From contig NZ_JAKGSB010000001.1 in NCBI RefSeq assembly GCF_021568905.1, forward strand, positions 248,001 through 312,000: a DNA stretch of 64,000 nt, given 5' to 3'. Of the stretch, positions 9,401-18,313 are shown in pieces. The stretch is from Zavarzinia marina (GTDB taxonomy: Bacteria > Pseudomonadota > Alphaproteobacteria > Zavarziniales > Zavarziniaceae). The translations under genes were made by a program, and so were the position numbers. Within the stretch, counting starts at the first letter, position 1, and every line of letters starts with the position of its first letter. The notes beneath the pieces are model-generated. The model worked only from the letters and a program-made list of their open reading frames with translations. It had not been told where the DNA came from and searched no databases.

Positions 9401-10026
9401 TCGAGCTCTACCAGGAGATGCTGGAGGAGGCGATCGCCAATGCCCGCCTCGCCGGCGGCGCGATCGACGAGGAAGAGGCGGGCGAATGGTCGCCCCAGAT
9501 CAACCTCGGCGCCTCGGTCCTGATCCCGGAAGGTTACGTCGCCGATCTCGACCTGCGCATGCAGCTCTACCGCCGCATCTCCCGCCTCGAGACGCGGGGC
9601 GAGATCGACGGCTTCGCCGCCGAACTGATCGACCGTTTCGGCGATCTGCCGGAAGAGGTGAAGAACCTGCTGACGATCGTCGAGATGAAGGCGCTGGCGA
9701 AGCGCGCCGGCATCGAGAAGCTGGACGCCGGCCCCAAGGGCGCCACCGTCGCCTTCCGCGCCCAGGCCTTCGCCAATCCGGCCGGCCTCGTGCAATGGCT
9801 GTCGAAATCGGCCGGCACGATCAAGCTCCGCCCCGATCAGAAGCTGGTCTGGCTCCAGGACTGGAGCGACGTCGACACCCGCCTGAAGGGCGCCTTCCAC
9901 CTCGTCCGCCGCCTCGCCGACATCGCCGAAGCCGCGCCGGACGTGGACGCCGCCAAATCCCTGCCGAATGCGAAGCCGCAGCCCAGGGCCCCGGTTCCCG
10001 CCCATCTGGCGCCCCGCCGGCGCTGA
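6463..10026 (+). CDS. mfd: Transcription-repair coupling factor Mfd
   Basis: Mfd displaces RNA polymerase stalled at lesions and recruits UvrA. The 1187-aa product has the UvrB-like N-terminal module (to about 350), the RNA-polymerase-interacting CarD-like domain around DLVVHVDHGIGRFEG (about 485), a RecG-like translocase with Walker A GDVGFGKT at 636-643 and DEEQ at 737-740, and the C-terminal TRCF domain. The start is GTG (6463), 14 bp after sdhE, with no in-frame ATG nearby. recG, uvrB, uvrC and uvrD are also in this window. Confidence 0.97.
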   Translation: MLPIAKILNGRPRLIVAEAPEGVDALAIAEAAKTTDVLHLARDEARLPALTAALEFFAPDLEVLVLPAWDCLPYDRVSPGPEIVARRMEVLSRLAPPREKPGGRVVIASVEAALQRLPPRAAIAAETLRAKVNDDLPIAGLTAYLARSGYSKVGTATEAGEFAVRGGIVDILPPGAEEGYRLDFFGDTIESVRRFDPESQRTTGTATEMALVPASEVPFEADAIRRFRQAYVELFGAVTDDDPLYEAISAGRRHAGVEHWLALFYERLDSLLDYCPDYLVTLDSQFEAAVEARLALVTDYHAARVAARDQKTVVAQGTVYKPPPPGLLYLTGSTLEDALAKRQVRVFEPFAAPNAALDLKGRPGRDFAPERAQGGSPYQALAGHLAGLVAAGKRPVIAAASAGSRDRLHMVLRDHGIEPIAAVETPAAIADLPRNCVALAIIGIDRGFETEDLAVVTEQDLLGDRLIRASKRARKADNFLTDASTLSIGDLVVHVDHGIGRFEGLKTIDVSGAPHDCLHLVYDGGDKLFLPVENIELLTRYGSGDSEAQLDRLGGGAWQARKAKLKRRIREIATHLIDIAAKRALKTATSLHVSDGLYHEFAARFPYEETEDQLKAIADVMADMTSGKPMDRLICGDVGFGKTEVALRAAFVGAMSGKQVAIVAPTTLLCRQHFATFTRRFAGLPIRVEQLSRLVTAKEATETKKALAAGDVDIIIGTHALLGKSIAFKDLGLLIIDEEQHFGVNHKERLKQLRADVHVLTLTATPIPRTLQLAMSGVRELSIIATPPVDRLAVRTFVMPFDPVVLREAILREHFRGGQSFYVVPRIADLDEAADFLREHVPEVKYVKAHGQMPAGELEDVMNAFYDGKYDVLLSTTIVESGLDIPTANTLVVHRADMFGLAQLYQIRGRIGRSKNRAFAYLTTVPRVRLSTTAERRLDVLQSLNELGAGFTLASHDLDIRGAGNLLGEEQSGHIREVGFELYQEMLEEAIANARLAGGAIDEEEAGEWSPQINLGASVLIPEGYVADLDLRMQLYRRISRLETRGEIDGFAAELIDRFGDLPEEVKNLLTIVEMKALAKRAGIEKLDAGPKGATVAFRAQAFANPAGLVQWLSKSAGTIKLRPDQKLVWLQDWSDVDTRLKGAFHLVRRLADIAEAAPDVDAAKSLPNAKPQPRAPVPAHLAPRRR

Positions 10027-10036
10027 TGCCGCCGGG

Positions 10037-10678
10037 TCAGAACCCGAGGACCGGCCCCAGCCAGGCGGCGACGGCGTCCCAGGAAATCACCGTCATGTAG
10101 ATCAGGAAGACGATCGCCGAGAAACCGGCGGCGATGCCGACCATGGTCATCAGCCCGTCCTGCTCGATCAGGCCGAGGGCCAGGAACATGATGGCGAAGG
10201 ACAGCGGGATGTTGGTGAAGGGGATCGGGCTTGCCAGCATGACGCCGAGGGCCGCGATCAGCACCGCCGTCAGGCGCTCCGCCGCCGCCCCGGTCAGGAA
10301 GGCATAGCGCGGCTTCAGCACCTTCTCGAAGCGGTTGATGACGGGCAGGCCGCCCCTGACCACGCGGCGCAGGTCGTCGGTGCGGATGGTCCGGCGCAGG
10401 ATCCGCTTGGGCAGCCAGGGCCGCGGCATGCCGGCGACCATCTGCAGGGCGATGAGGGCGATCGGAAAACCGGCGATGGCGGAGAGCCCGGGCGGCGCCA
10501 CCGGCAGGCAGGTCGGCAGCGACAGCAGCAGGATGAGAAGGCCGAAGCCCCGTTCCGCCAGTTGATCGACGATGGCGCCGATGGCGATCCGTTCCTCCGG
10601 CCAGCCGAAGGCGAGAACCACCAGGGTTTCGGCGACGGTCGGTTCGCGCAGGACGGATTTCTTCTGGCGCCGTGCCAT
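10037..10678 (-). CDS. ExoD-family membrane protein (exopolysaccharide synthesis, ExoD)
   Basis: A 213-aa integral membrane protein with the ExoD family layout: a cytoplasmic N-terminal segment (SVLREPTVAETLVVL), a hydrophobic stretch with LSLPTCLPVAPPGLSAIAG, a polar region (WLPKRILRRTIRTDDLRRVV) and C-terminal membrane segments. ExoD was named in Sinorhizobium meliloti for exopolysaccharide and alkali-tolerance phenotypes; its molecular role is unknown. The ATG lies 5 bp after rodA, so the two are co-transcribed. It converges on mfd with only 10 bp between stops. Confidence 0.8.
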   Translation of the reverse strand: MARRQKKSVLREPTVAETLVVLAFGWPEERIAIGAIVDQLAERGFGLLILLLSLPTCLPVAPPGLSAIAGFPIALIALQMVAGMPRPWLPKRILRRTIRTDDLRRVVRGGLPVINRFEKVLKPRYAFLTGAAAERLTAVLIAALGVMLASPIPFTNIPLSFAIMFLALGLIEQDGLMTMVGIAAGFSAIVFLIYMTVISWDAVAAWLGPVLGF

Positions 10679-10683
10679 GGACC

Positions 10684-11829
10684 TCAGCCGTGGTCGAGAC
10701 GGCGGGGCAGGCGCCGTTCGCGATGCACGGAAACGGAAAGAATGAGTCCGACGCCGATCATCAGGGTCATGGTCGCGGAACCGCCATAGGAAACGAGAGG
10801 CAGGGGAATGCCGACCACCGGAATCAACCCCATCACCATGGACAGATTGATGAACACATAGAGAAACAATTGGGTTCCGATGCCCAGCGCCACGAGGCGC
10901 CCGAACTGGTGGCGGCAGCCCAGCCCGATGGCGAGCGCATAGCCGAACACGCACACATAGAGCAGGATCAGCAGAAGCCCGCCGATCATGCCGAACTCCT
11001 CCGCCAGTTGGGGAAAGATGAAGTCGGTATGGACTTCCGGCACGAAGCGCAGCTGGCTCTGGGTGCCGAGCAGGTAGCCCTTGCCGAACACACCGCCGGA
11101 GCCGAGCGCGATCATCGACTGCAGGATGTTGTAGCCGGCGCCGAGGGGATCCGCCTCGGGATCGAGGAAGGTCAGGACCCGTCGTTTCTGGTAGTCGTGC
11201 AGGAATTCCCAGGCGATGGGCAGGGCCGCCAGCCCCGCGCCGATGACGATGGCGAATTTCCAGAGCCTGACCCCCGCCAGGAAGAAGATCGCGCCGGAGC
11301 CGAGCAGCAGCAGGGTGGCGGTGCCGAGGTTCGGCTGTTTCAGGACCAGGGCGATCGGCAGCAGAACCATGATCAGGGGCACGATCAGCACCGTGGGGCG
11401 GCCGATGTGTTCCGGCATGACGCCGTGGAAATAGCGCGCCAGGGCCAGCACCAGGGCCAGCTTCATGATTTCGGAGGGCTGGATCTGGAAGAAGCCGAGG
11501 TCGATCCAGCGTTGCGCGCCCATGCCGATGGAGCCCATGACCTCCACCCCGACGAGGCCGACCAGGGTGACGCCATAGAGCAGATAAGCGTATCGGGCAT
11601 AGAGCGAGATGTCGATCACCGCGACCACCACCATGACGCAGAGCCCGATGATGAAACGCGCGAGCTGCCGCCCGGCCCAGGGGTCCCAGCTGCCGCCGGC
11701 GCTCGAATAGAGCATGGCGACCCCGATGGCGGCGATCGCGATCACCAGGAGCACGAGGCCCCAATTGATCGACAGGAGGCGCATTCCCAGGGATGGGCGA
11801 TCGCCCTCACGGCTCGAATAGACGCTCAA
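10684..11829 (-). CDS. rodA: Peptidoglycan glycosyltransferase RodA
   Basis: RodA is the SEDS-family polymerase that extends glycan strands during cell elongation, working with PBP2 and MreBCD. The 381-aa product has about ten hydrophobic segments and the SEDS signatures AQRWIDLGFFQIQPSEIMKL (about 105-124), and FPQLAEEFGMIGG and PLVSYGGSATMTLMIGVGLI near the C-terminus. RodA usually follows mreBCD-mrdA; none of those is upstream here, where an unknown gene, DUF423 and an amidase precede it. Confidence 0.95.
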   Translation of the reverse strand: MSVYSSREGDRPSLGMRLLSINWGLVLLVIAIAAIGVAMLYSSAGGSWDPWAGRQLARFIIGLCVMVVVAVIDISLYARYAYLLYGVTLVGLVGVEVMGSIGMGAQRWIDLGFFQIQPSEIMKLALVLALARYFHGVMPEHIGRPTVLIVPLIMVLLPIALVLKQPNLGTATLLLLGSGAIFFLAGVRLWKFAIVIGAGLAALPIAWEFLHDYQKRRVLTFLDPEADPLGAGYNILQSMIALGSGGVFGKGYLLGTQSQLRFVPEVHTDFIFPQLAEEFGMIGGLLLILLYVCVFGYALAIGLGCRHQFGRLVALGIGTQLFLYVFINLSMVMGLIPVVGIPLPLVSYGGSATMTLMIGVGLILSVSVHRERRLPRRLDHG

Positions 11830-11871
11830 GGCGCGGGTCCGATGTTGCGGTGTCGAAGGATTGACCCCGTT

Positions 11872-12279
11872 CTAGACCGGAATGTCCCCCCCGTCGATGG
11901 TCCAATCGTGATGGTCCGGGCGCATGACCGCCTCGGACCAGGCTTCGAGCGAAGGGAAGATCGCGGTGCGGGGCCAGCGCGGATCGCGTTCCATCTGCTT
12001 GGCGAAGGTCAGGTGCACCTGCGCGACTTCGCCGCCGTCGAGCAGAAAGAGCATGTCGTCCAGGCCGTCGACGCGGGCGATGGCGGCGGTCTTGCGCCGC
12101 CGCAGCACATGCTCGGGCCCGATTTCGGCACGGAGCTGGGCGTTGAAGACGGCGCGGTGCTCGGGATCGTCCAGGGGCACCCAGGGATAGAGCCAGTCGA
12201 TGTCGGGCGGTGGCGGCGGCGGCGAGGCGGGCTCGGTGCCCAGGCGCAGCAAGCCCAGCCAGCGCGGTTGCCGGGCCAT
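11872..12279 (-). CDS. Conserved hypothetical protein
   Basis: This 135-aa protein is not a family I can name. It starts MARQPRWLGLLRLG, contains a run of six prolines at about 19-24 before DIDWLYPWVPLDD, and ends in an acidic, Trp-containing tail. No signal peptide, membrane segment or known catalytic motif is evident. It sits between DUF423 and rodA on the same strand, 4 bp after the DUF423 stop codon in map terms, so it is likely part of one transcription unit with cell-envelope genes. The reading frame and spacing support a real gene. Confidence 0.65.
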   Translation of the reverse strand: MARQPRWLGLLRLGTEPASPPPPPPDIDWLYPWVPLDDPEHRAVFNAQLRAEIGPEHVLRRRKTAAIARVDGLDDMLFLLDGGEVAQVHLTFAKQMERDPRWPRTAIFPSLEAWSEAVMRPDHHDWTIDGGDIPV

Positions 12280-12283
12280 GGCG

Positions 12284-12655
12284 TCAGCCCCGGAACAGGG
12301 TGGTGACCAGGATCCAGGCCCAGCCGATCAGCATCATGGTGCCGCCGACGGGCGCGACCATGCCGAGGGAGAGATCCGCGAGCGCGATCGAATAGAGCGC
12401 GCCGGCGAAGATCAGCGCGCCGAGGGCGAGCGCCAGCGGCGCCGCGACCGACAGACGGCCCCGGTCGACCAGCCAGAGCGCGGCGACGGCGGCGGCGGCA
12501 TGCACCATCTGATAGAGGCTGCCGGTCTCGATCAGGCCGAGCTGATAGGCGGTGGCGGTGGCCTTCAGGCCATGGGCGGCGAAGGCGCCGATGCCGACCG
12601 CCAGCAGGCCGTCGAGGGCGGCGATCACCAGCGCGGCGCGGAACAGCGGATTCAT
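12284..12655 (-). CDS. DUF423 family small membrane protein
   Basis: The 123-aa product has four hydrophobic segments and the DUF423 signature near its start ([12 protein letters not shown]), matching the YgdD-like family. Function unknown; the family is widespread and inner-membrane located. I start at the ATG giving [16 protein letters not shown], where the family normally begins. A GTG 21 bp upstream overlaps the amidase stop codon and would add seven residues. It follows the amidase gene closely, so co-expression is expected. Confidence 0.85.
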   Translation of the reverse strand: MNPLFRAALVIAALDGLLAVGIGAFAAHGLKATATAYQLGLIETGSLYQMVHAAAAVAALWLVDRGRLSVAAPLALALGALIFAGALYSIALADLSLGMVAPVGGTMMLIGWAWILVTTLFRG

Positions 12656-12672
12656 GGAGGTGCTTTCACCAA

Positions 12673-13488
12673 TCACGCGACCTTGAGGGCGCCGGCGAAG
12701 GCATCCGCCAGCACGCCGGCGATCTTGGCCCGGCTGCGGTCGGAGGTCAGCAGTTTTTCGTCGGCGGCATTCGAGAGAAAGCCGGTCTCGATCAGCACGG
12801 CGGGCACGTCGGGCACGCGCAGCACGGCGAAATTGGCCGACCGGCGCGGATTGTCCATCAGGTGCAGCTTGGAGCCGGCGGCCTTGACGATATGGGCCTT
12901 GCGCGCCAGCGCCGTGTTGAGGGAATGGCGGCGGCTGAGGTCGAAGAGGATGGCGGCGACGTCCGGATCGGTCACGCCGATGTCGAGACCGTGGATCAGG
13001 TCGACCGCATTCTCCTTGTCGGCGATGGCCGCCGCCAGCCCGTCCGACGCCTTTTCCGACAGCGTATAGGCGGACAGGCCGCGCGCGTCGGGGTTCGGCG
13101 CCGAATCGGCATGGATCGAGATGAAGAGGTCGGCCTTCGCCTCCTGCGCGGCCAGCGCGCGGTTCTGCAGCGGCACGAAGACGTCGCGGCTGCGGGTCAT
13201 CTTCACGCGGCAGCGCCCGCCCGCCTCGATCCTGGCGGCGATGCGCCTGGCGAGGTCGAGGGTGATATCCTTCTCATAGGCGCCGCTGGGCCCGATGGCG
13301 CCGGGATCGCGGCCGCCGTGCCCGGGATCCAGCATGATCAGGGGCAGGCGCGCCGCCGTCCCGGGCTTGCGCGAGGGCATGGGCACGCCGCCCTCCAGCC
13401 GCGCGGCCAGTGCGCCCGACGCGCCGGCCGACAGCAGGAAGGGCAGTCCGAGCCCCAGTTTCAACATTTCGCGACGATCGATGCCCAT
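12673..13488 (-). CDS. N-acetylmuramoyl-L-alanine amidase (Amidase_3), exported
   Basis: This enzyme cleaves the bond between N-acetylmuramic acid and the stem peptide. The 271-aa product has the zinc amidase motifs [14 protein letters not shown], the glutamate of [21 protein letters not shown] and the terminal [10 protein letters not shown]. The N-terminus [19 protein letters not shown] resembles a twin-arginine signal, consistent with the Tat export known for AmiA and AmiC. The start at 13488 is chosen because it places the RR motif near the N-terminus; a longer frame begins at 13548. Confidence 0.9.
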   Translation of the reverse strand: MGIDRREMLKLGLGLPFLLSAGASGALAARLEGGVPMPSRKPGTAARLPLIMLDPGHGGRDPGAIGPSGAYEKDITLDLARRIAARIEAGGRCRVKMTRSRDVFVPLQNRALAAQEAKADLFISIHADSAPNPDARGLSAYTLSEKASDGLAAAIADKENAVDLIHGLDIGVTDPDVAAILFDLSRRHSLNTALARKAHIVKAAGSKLHLMDNPRRSANFAVLRVPDVPAVLIETGFLSNAADEKLLTSDRSRAKIAGVLADAFAGALKVA

Positions 13489-13701
13489 CGCAGAACCCGC
13501 CGAAATCCCCAAGATGCGCCACCGTCCGCCGTGCCCGAAGCAAAGCATGGCCGGTGCCTGGCGCGATTACCCGTCCAGAGAGCCCGAATTTGTCAGAAAA
13601 TTTCTTCCGAATCAAGCGCTTGTAATTGGTTACTGAGATTCCGATGTAAGGCGCCGGCGGCGCTGTGTCGTGCAAGTTTCGGGATTTGTGACGCAGCCGT
13701 C

Positions 13702-13730
13702 TTGACAGGCGATGGGCCCGTGCCTAACTG
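13702..13730 (+). promoter_or_regulatory. groESL promoter
   Basis: TTGACA (13702-13707), preceded by C to give CTTGACA, lies 17 bp before TAACTG (13725-13730, read as CCTAACT). This fits a vegetative or RpoH-type promoter just upstream of the CIRCE element. The rest of the 327-bp gap between the amidase and groES (13489-13815) includes an AT-richer stretch around 13600-13640 and no further gene that I can see. Confidence 0.6.
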
Positions 13731-13741
13731 TGCGGCGGTTG

Positions 13742-13768
13742 CTGGCACTCGCCATTCGGGAGTGCTAA
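13742..13768 (+). promoter_or_regulatory. CIRCE operator (HrcA binding site)
   Basis: CTGGCACTC-N9-GAGTGCTAA (13742-13750 and 13760-13768) matches the CIRCE consensus TTAGCACTC-N9-GAGTGCTAA with a perfect right arm and two mismatches in the left. It lies downstream of the promoter and 48 bp before the groES start, the usual position for HrcA repression of groESL. The hrcA gene is not in this window. Confidence 0.92.
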
Positions 13769-13815
13769 CAACGCGGCCAGACAATAGGCCTTTGTCTAAT
13801 CCAGAGGAGGTTTCC

Positions 13816-14133
13816 ATGAGCTTTCGGCCGTTGCACGACCGGGTCCTGGTGAAGCGCATCGAAGCGGAAGAGAAGACCAAGGGCGGGATCATCATTCCCG
13901 ACACCGCGAAGGAAAAGCCGCAGGAAGGCGAAGTCGTCGCCGTCGGCTCCGGCACCCGCAACGAAAAGGGTGAACTGGTGGCGCTCGACGTCAAGGTGGG
14001 CGATCGCATCCTGTTCGGCAAGTGGTCCGGCACGGAGATCAAGCTGGACGGCGACGACCTGCTGATCATGAAGGAATCGGACATCCTGGGTGTTCTCGAA
14101 GTGACCGCGAAGAAGGGCAAGAAGGCCGCCTGA
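13816..14133 (+). CDS. groS: Co-chaperonin GroES
   Basis: The 105-aa lid protein of the GroEL folding chamber. It starts [15 protein letters not shown] and contains the mobile-loop region [20 protein letters not shown] (about 17-36) that contacts GroEL, and the conserved [16 protein letters not shown]. The C-terminal tail AKKGKKAA is lysine-rich and slightly longer than in E. coli. A strong AGAGGAGG ribosome site lies 5 bp before the ATG. It heads the CIRCE-controlled groES-groEL operon. Confidence 0.98.
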   Translation: MSFRPLHDRVLVKRIEAEEKTKGGIIIPDTAKEKPQEGEVVAVGSGTRNEKGELVALDVKVGDRILFGKWSGTEIKLDGDDLLIMKESDILGVLEVTAKKGKKAA

Positions 14134-14187
14134 CCGGCGCCGCTGCTCCCTTCCCGTCAAAGAAGCCCAACACATTCAAGGAGCTAG

Positions 14188-15840
<1,653 letters not shown>

Positions 15841-15865
15841 GTCCGGCCCATCCAGGCTCGTTGAG

Positions 15866-15895
15866 ACGGGGCCGGCGAAAGCCGGCCCCGTTTTC
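15866..15895 (+). terminator. Rho-independent terminator of groESL
   Basis: A perfect 11-bp stem (ACGGGGCCGGC at 15866-15876 and its complement at 15881-15891) with a GAAA tetraloop is followed by TTTTC. It lies 26 bp after the groEL stop codon. Confidence 0.9.
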
Positions 15896-16004
15896 GTTCG
15901 GCCCGCCCGACCTTCGCCCGGGCCCTTTGCCGGCCCCTTCGGCAACCTCCGGCCCCGTCACGTGTTGATGACGACATGAGGACACGATTCGGCGGAGGAA
16001 AATC

Positions 16005-16739
16005 ATGACGGGACGGTCGATGCGCGCGCTGAGGACGGCTGTCGTCGTCCTCGCGCTGCCGGTGGCCCTGGCGGGCTGCGTCGCCTATACGGACGATCGC
16101 TACGGCTATTACGACGACGGCTACGGCTATGGTGACGGCCCGGGCTACGGCTATGGCGGCAGCTACGGCCAGAGCCATGGGTATGGTTATGGTTATGGCG
16201 GGCCGACCTACTACAGCCACGGCACGACCGTGGTGACCGTTCCGGCCTATCGGCCCGCGCCGGACTACCGCCGCGACGACCACCGCCACCGTGCCGCGGA
16301 GGCGGAGCGCCAGCGCCGCCACTACGAGGAACAGCGCCGGCGCGAGGCGGCCCTCGAGGAGCAGCGCCGCCGCCACGGCGGCGACCATCGTCGCGACGAC
16401 GACCGACGCCGCGCGGACGACCGGGGTCGCGACCACGATCAGCAGGAAGACTGGCGCCGCCGCCAGGCCGAAAGCGACCGGCGCCAGCACGAACAGCGCG
16501 AGCAGGCGGCGGATCAGCGCCGCCGCCAGCAGGAAATGCGCGAGCGTCAGGCCGATATCGACGCCGAACGCCGCCGCAATCGCGACCGGGATGCGCAGCA
16601 GACGATGCGCGCCCATCAGGATCGGCGCTACGAGGATCGTACCGGCAATCCGCCGCCCACGACGGACGGCCGCCGCACCGCCGATCGCCGTCAGCCGGGC
16701 CAGCCCTGGCCGCTCGATCCGAACGGCCAGACCCGCTGA
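16005..16739 (+). CDS. Low-complexity lipoprotein with Gly/Tyr-rich and charged domains
   Basis: The 244-aa product has a lipoprotein signal ending in LAGC (about 22-25), so it is probably anchored to a membrane facing the periplasm. Residues about 26-70 are a Gly/Tyr repeat region with many YGYG units. Residues 90-230 are extremely rich in Arg, Asp, Glu and Gln, likely a long helix or disordered polyelectrolyte. No catalytic motif is present. A GGAGGAAAA ribosome site precedes the ATG; a second ATG at 16020 is possible. The lipobox supports this strand over the long antisense frame covering the same bases. Confidence 0.75.
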   Translation: MTGRSMRALRTAVVVLALPVALAGCVAYTDDRYGYYDDGYGYGDGPGYGYGGSYGQSHGYGYGYGGPTYYSHGTTVVTVPAYRPAPDYRRDDHRHRAAEAERQRRHYEEQRRREAALEEQRRRHGGDHRRDDDRRRADDRGRDHDQQEDWRRRQAESDRRQHEQREQAADQRRRQQEMRERQADIDAERRRNRDRDAQQTMRAHQDRRYEDRTGNPPPTTDGRRTADRRQPGQPWPLDPNGQTR

Positions 16740-16761
16740 GCCGACGCCAGCCGGGCGGACC

Positions 16762-17448
16762 TCAGTCCTTCCGGCCGCGCGGTGTCCAGGCGGGATGGGG
16801 GCGTCGGGGCCCCGGATCATGGGTCGCGGCCCAGCCCTCCACCGTCAGGCGCTTCAGGTCGAAGAGATAGCGGGTGCTGGCATAGGCTTCGCCGCCCATG
16901 CGACCGACGGCGTCGAGACCATGGGCATCGACATGCAGGCGCTCCGTCAGGATGCAGTCGTCGACATGAGCGGCGACCACTTCCCCCAGAATGATGGCGC
17001 GGCCGGTCGGCAGGGCGATGTCCTGGAACAGCCGGCATTCCAGGGCGGCGCGCGCCTCCTTGATGTAGGGACAGCGGAGCTTGAGGCCGGGGGCCGTGGT
17101 CAGCCCCGCCTCGGCCAGTTCCTCCGTTCCATGGGGAAAGGGGATGGCGCAGACCGTCATCGCCTCGACGAGCGCGTTGGAGACGATGTTGACGGTGAAT
17201 TCGCCGGTCTCGCGGATGTTGCGGGTGGTGTCCTTCGCCGTGCCGTCGGCCTTGAGGTCGAGGCCGAGGGCGACGATCGCCGGCTCCGACGACAAGACGT
17301 TGAAGAAGCTGAAGGGCGCGGCATTGACGCGCCCCGAGCCGTCGACGGTGGTGACCCAGGCGATCGGGCGCGGCACCACGGTGCCGATCAGCAGCTTGTA
17401 CTGATCGCGGCCGGCGAGATCGGCGAAGTCGAAACTCTTCTTGCTCAA
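16762..17448 (-). CDS. Flavin reductase-like (DIM6/NTAB) family protein
   Basis: The 228-aa product has the flavin-reductase-like domain: RDQYKLLIGTVVPRPIAWVT near the N-terminus, NAAPFSFFNVLSSEPAIVAL (about 43-62), and the conserved TGEFTVNIVS. Such proteins bind FMN and supply reduced flavin to monooxygenases or act as small oxidoreductases. It overlaps the racemase-like gene by 4 bp (ATGA), so the two are translationally coupled; a joint role in catabolism of whatever the upstream transporter imports is an inference. Confidence 0.85.
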   Translation of the reverse strand: MSKKSFDFADLAGRDQYKLLIGTVVPRPIAWVTTVDGSGRVNAAPFSFFNVLSSEPAIVALGLDLKADGTAKDTTRNIRETGEFTVNIVSNALVEAMTVCAIPFPHGTEELAEAGLTTAPGLKLRCPYIKEARAALECRLFQDIALPTGRAIILGEVVAAHVDDCILTERLHVDAHGLDAVGRMGGEAYASTRYLFDLKRLTVEGWAATHDPGPRRPHPAWTPRGRKD

Positions 17449-18191
17449 GGAATGTCGGCTCCCGGCGACAGATGGGCGAGGGGGCCACTATAGGTCTTCG
17501 GCAGCGGCGGGGCGAGTTCGCCCCGCTTGGAGGTGGCGAGCCCGAGCCCGACCAGGGATTCGACCAGTTTCACGGCCGCCGTCACGCCGTCGATCACCGG
17601 CACGCCGAGGTCGGCCTGCAGCCGGGCCGCGAGGTCGGTCATGCCGGCGCAGCCGAGCACGATGGCGCCCGCCTCGTCCTCCGCCAGCGCCGCCCGGCAT
17701 TCGCCGAGGATGCGGGCATAGGCGCCGGTGGCGTCATCCTCCAGCGCCAGCACCTCGATCTCGGCGGCGCGGACACGGCGGCAGAAACGGGCCATGCCGT
17801 AGCGCTCGGCCAGATGGGCGGCCTGGCCCCTGGTCCTTCCGAGAGTGGTGACCACGGAAAAGCCGGGCGCGACCAGGCTCGCCACATGCATCGCCGCCTC
17901 GGCGACGCCGACGACCGGGCCACGGGCTACCTCCCGCGCGGCCAGCAGGCCGGGATCGCCGAAGCAGGCGACGACGTAGCCGTCGAACCCCTCGCGTTCG
18001 CCCGCGCGAATTTCCTCCAGAAGGCCGATGGTGGCGATCGCCTCGTCGTGATGACCCTCGATCGAGGCCGGTCCGCCGGCGGGCGAGACGGCGACGATCT
18101 CCGTTCCCGGGGCGGCGACGGCGCGGGCCGCCGCCGCCATCTTCTCGGTCATCGACCGGGTGGTATTGGGGTTGATGATCTTGATGCGCAT
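17445..18191 (-). CDS. Asp/Glu/hydantoin racemase family protein
   Basis: The 248-aa product begins MRIKIINPNTT, a hallmark of the hydantoin/aspartate racemase family, and has two cysteines at positions 76 (VVACFGDPG) and 181 (VLGCAGMTD). These are the positions reported as the catalytic pair in rhizobial hydantoin racemase HyuA, supporting a two-base racemisation mechanism. It lies 122 bp downstream of the ABC permease genes, beyond a hairpin, and overlaps the flavin reductase gene. The substrate may be a 5-substituted hydantoin or a related amide; this is not settled by sequence. Confidence 0.85.
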   Translation of the reverse strand: MRIKIINPNTTRSMTEKMAAAARAVAAPGTEIVAVSPAGGPASIEGHHDEAIATIGLLEEIRAGEREGFDGYVVACFGDPGLLAAREVARGPVVGVAEAAMHVASLVAPGFSVVTTLGRTRGQAAHLAERYGMARFCRRVRAAEIEVLALEDDATGAYARILGECRAALAEDEAGAIVLGCAGMTDLAARLQADLGVPVIDGVTAAVKLVESLVGLGLATSKRGELAPPLPKTYSGPLAHLSPGADIP

Positions 18192-18219
18192 GATTCAGGC
18201 GTTTCCACCACCATTCGGC

Positions 18220-18239
18220 ATTCCGGCGAAGGCCGGAAT
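18220..18239. repeat. Dispersed palindromic repeat (copy 1)
   Basis: ATTCCGGC-GAAG-GCCGGAAT, a variant of the intergenic palindrome family found elsewhere in the window. It lies between the racemase-like gene and the permease operon. Confidence 0.8.
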
Positions 18240-18269
18240 CATCTGGAGGTTACACACCCGCCCCTCGTG

Positions 18270-18300
18270 GAGAAAGGCCCCGGCCCGCACCGGGCCGGGG
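18270..18300 (-). terminator. Terminator-like hairpin after the ABC permease genes
   Basis: CCCCGGCCCG-CAC-CGGGCCGGGG (18278-18300) is a perfect 10-bp stem; on the minus strand it is followed by CCTTTCT. It sits 13 bp past the stop codon of the last permease gene. It could end or attenuate transcription before the racemase and flavin reductase genes, which would then be expressed at a lower level or from their own promoter. Confidence 0.6.
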
Positions 18301-18313
18301 CGACGGTCCCGGG

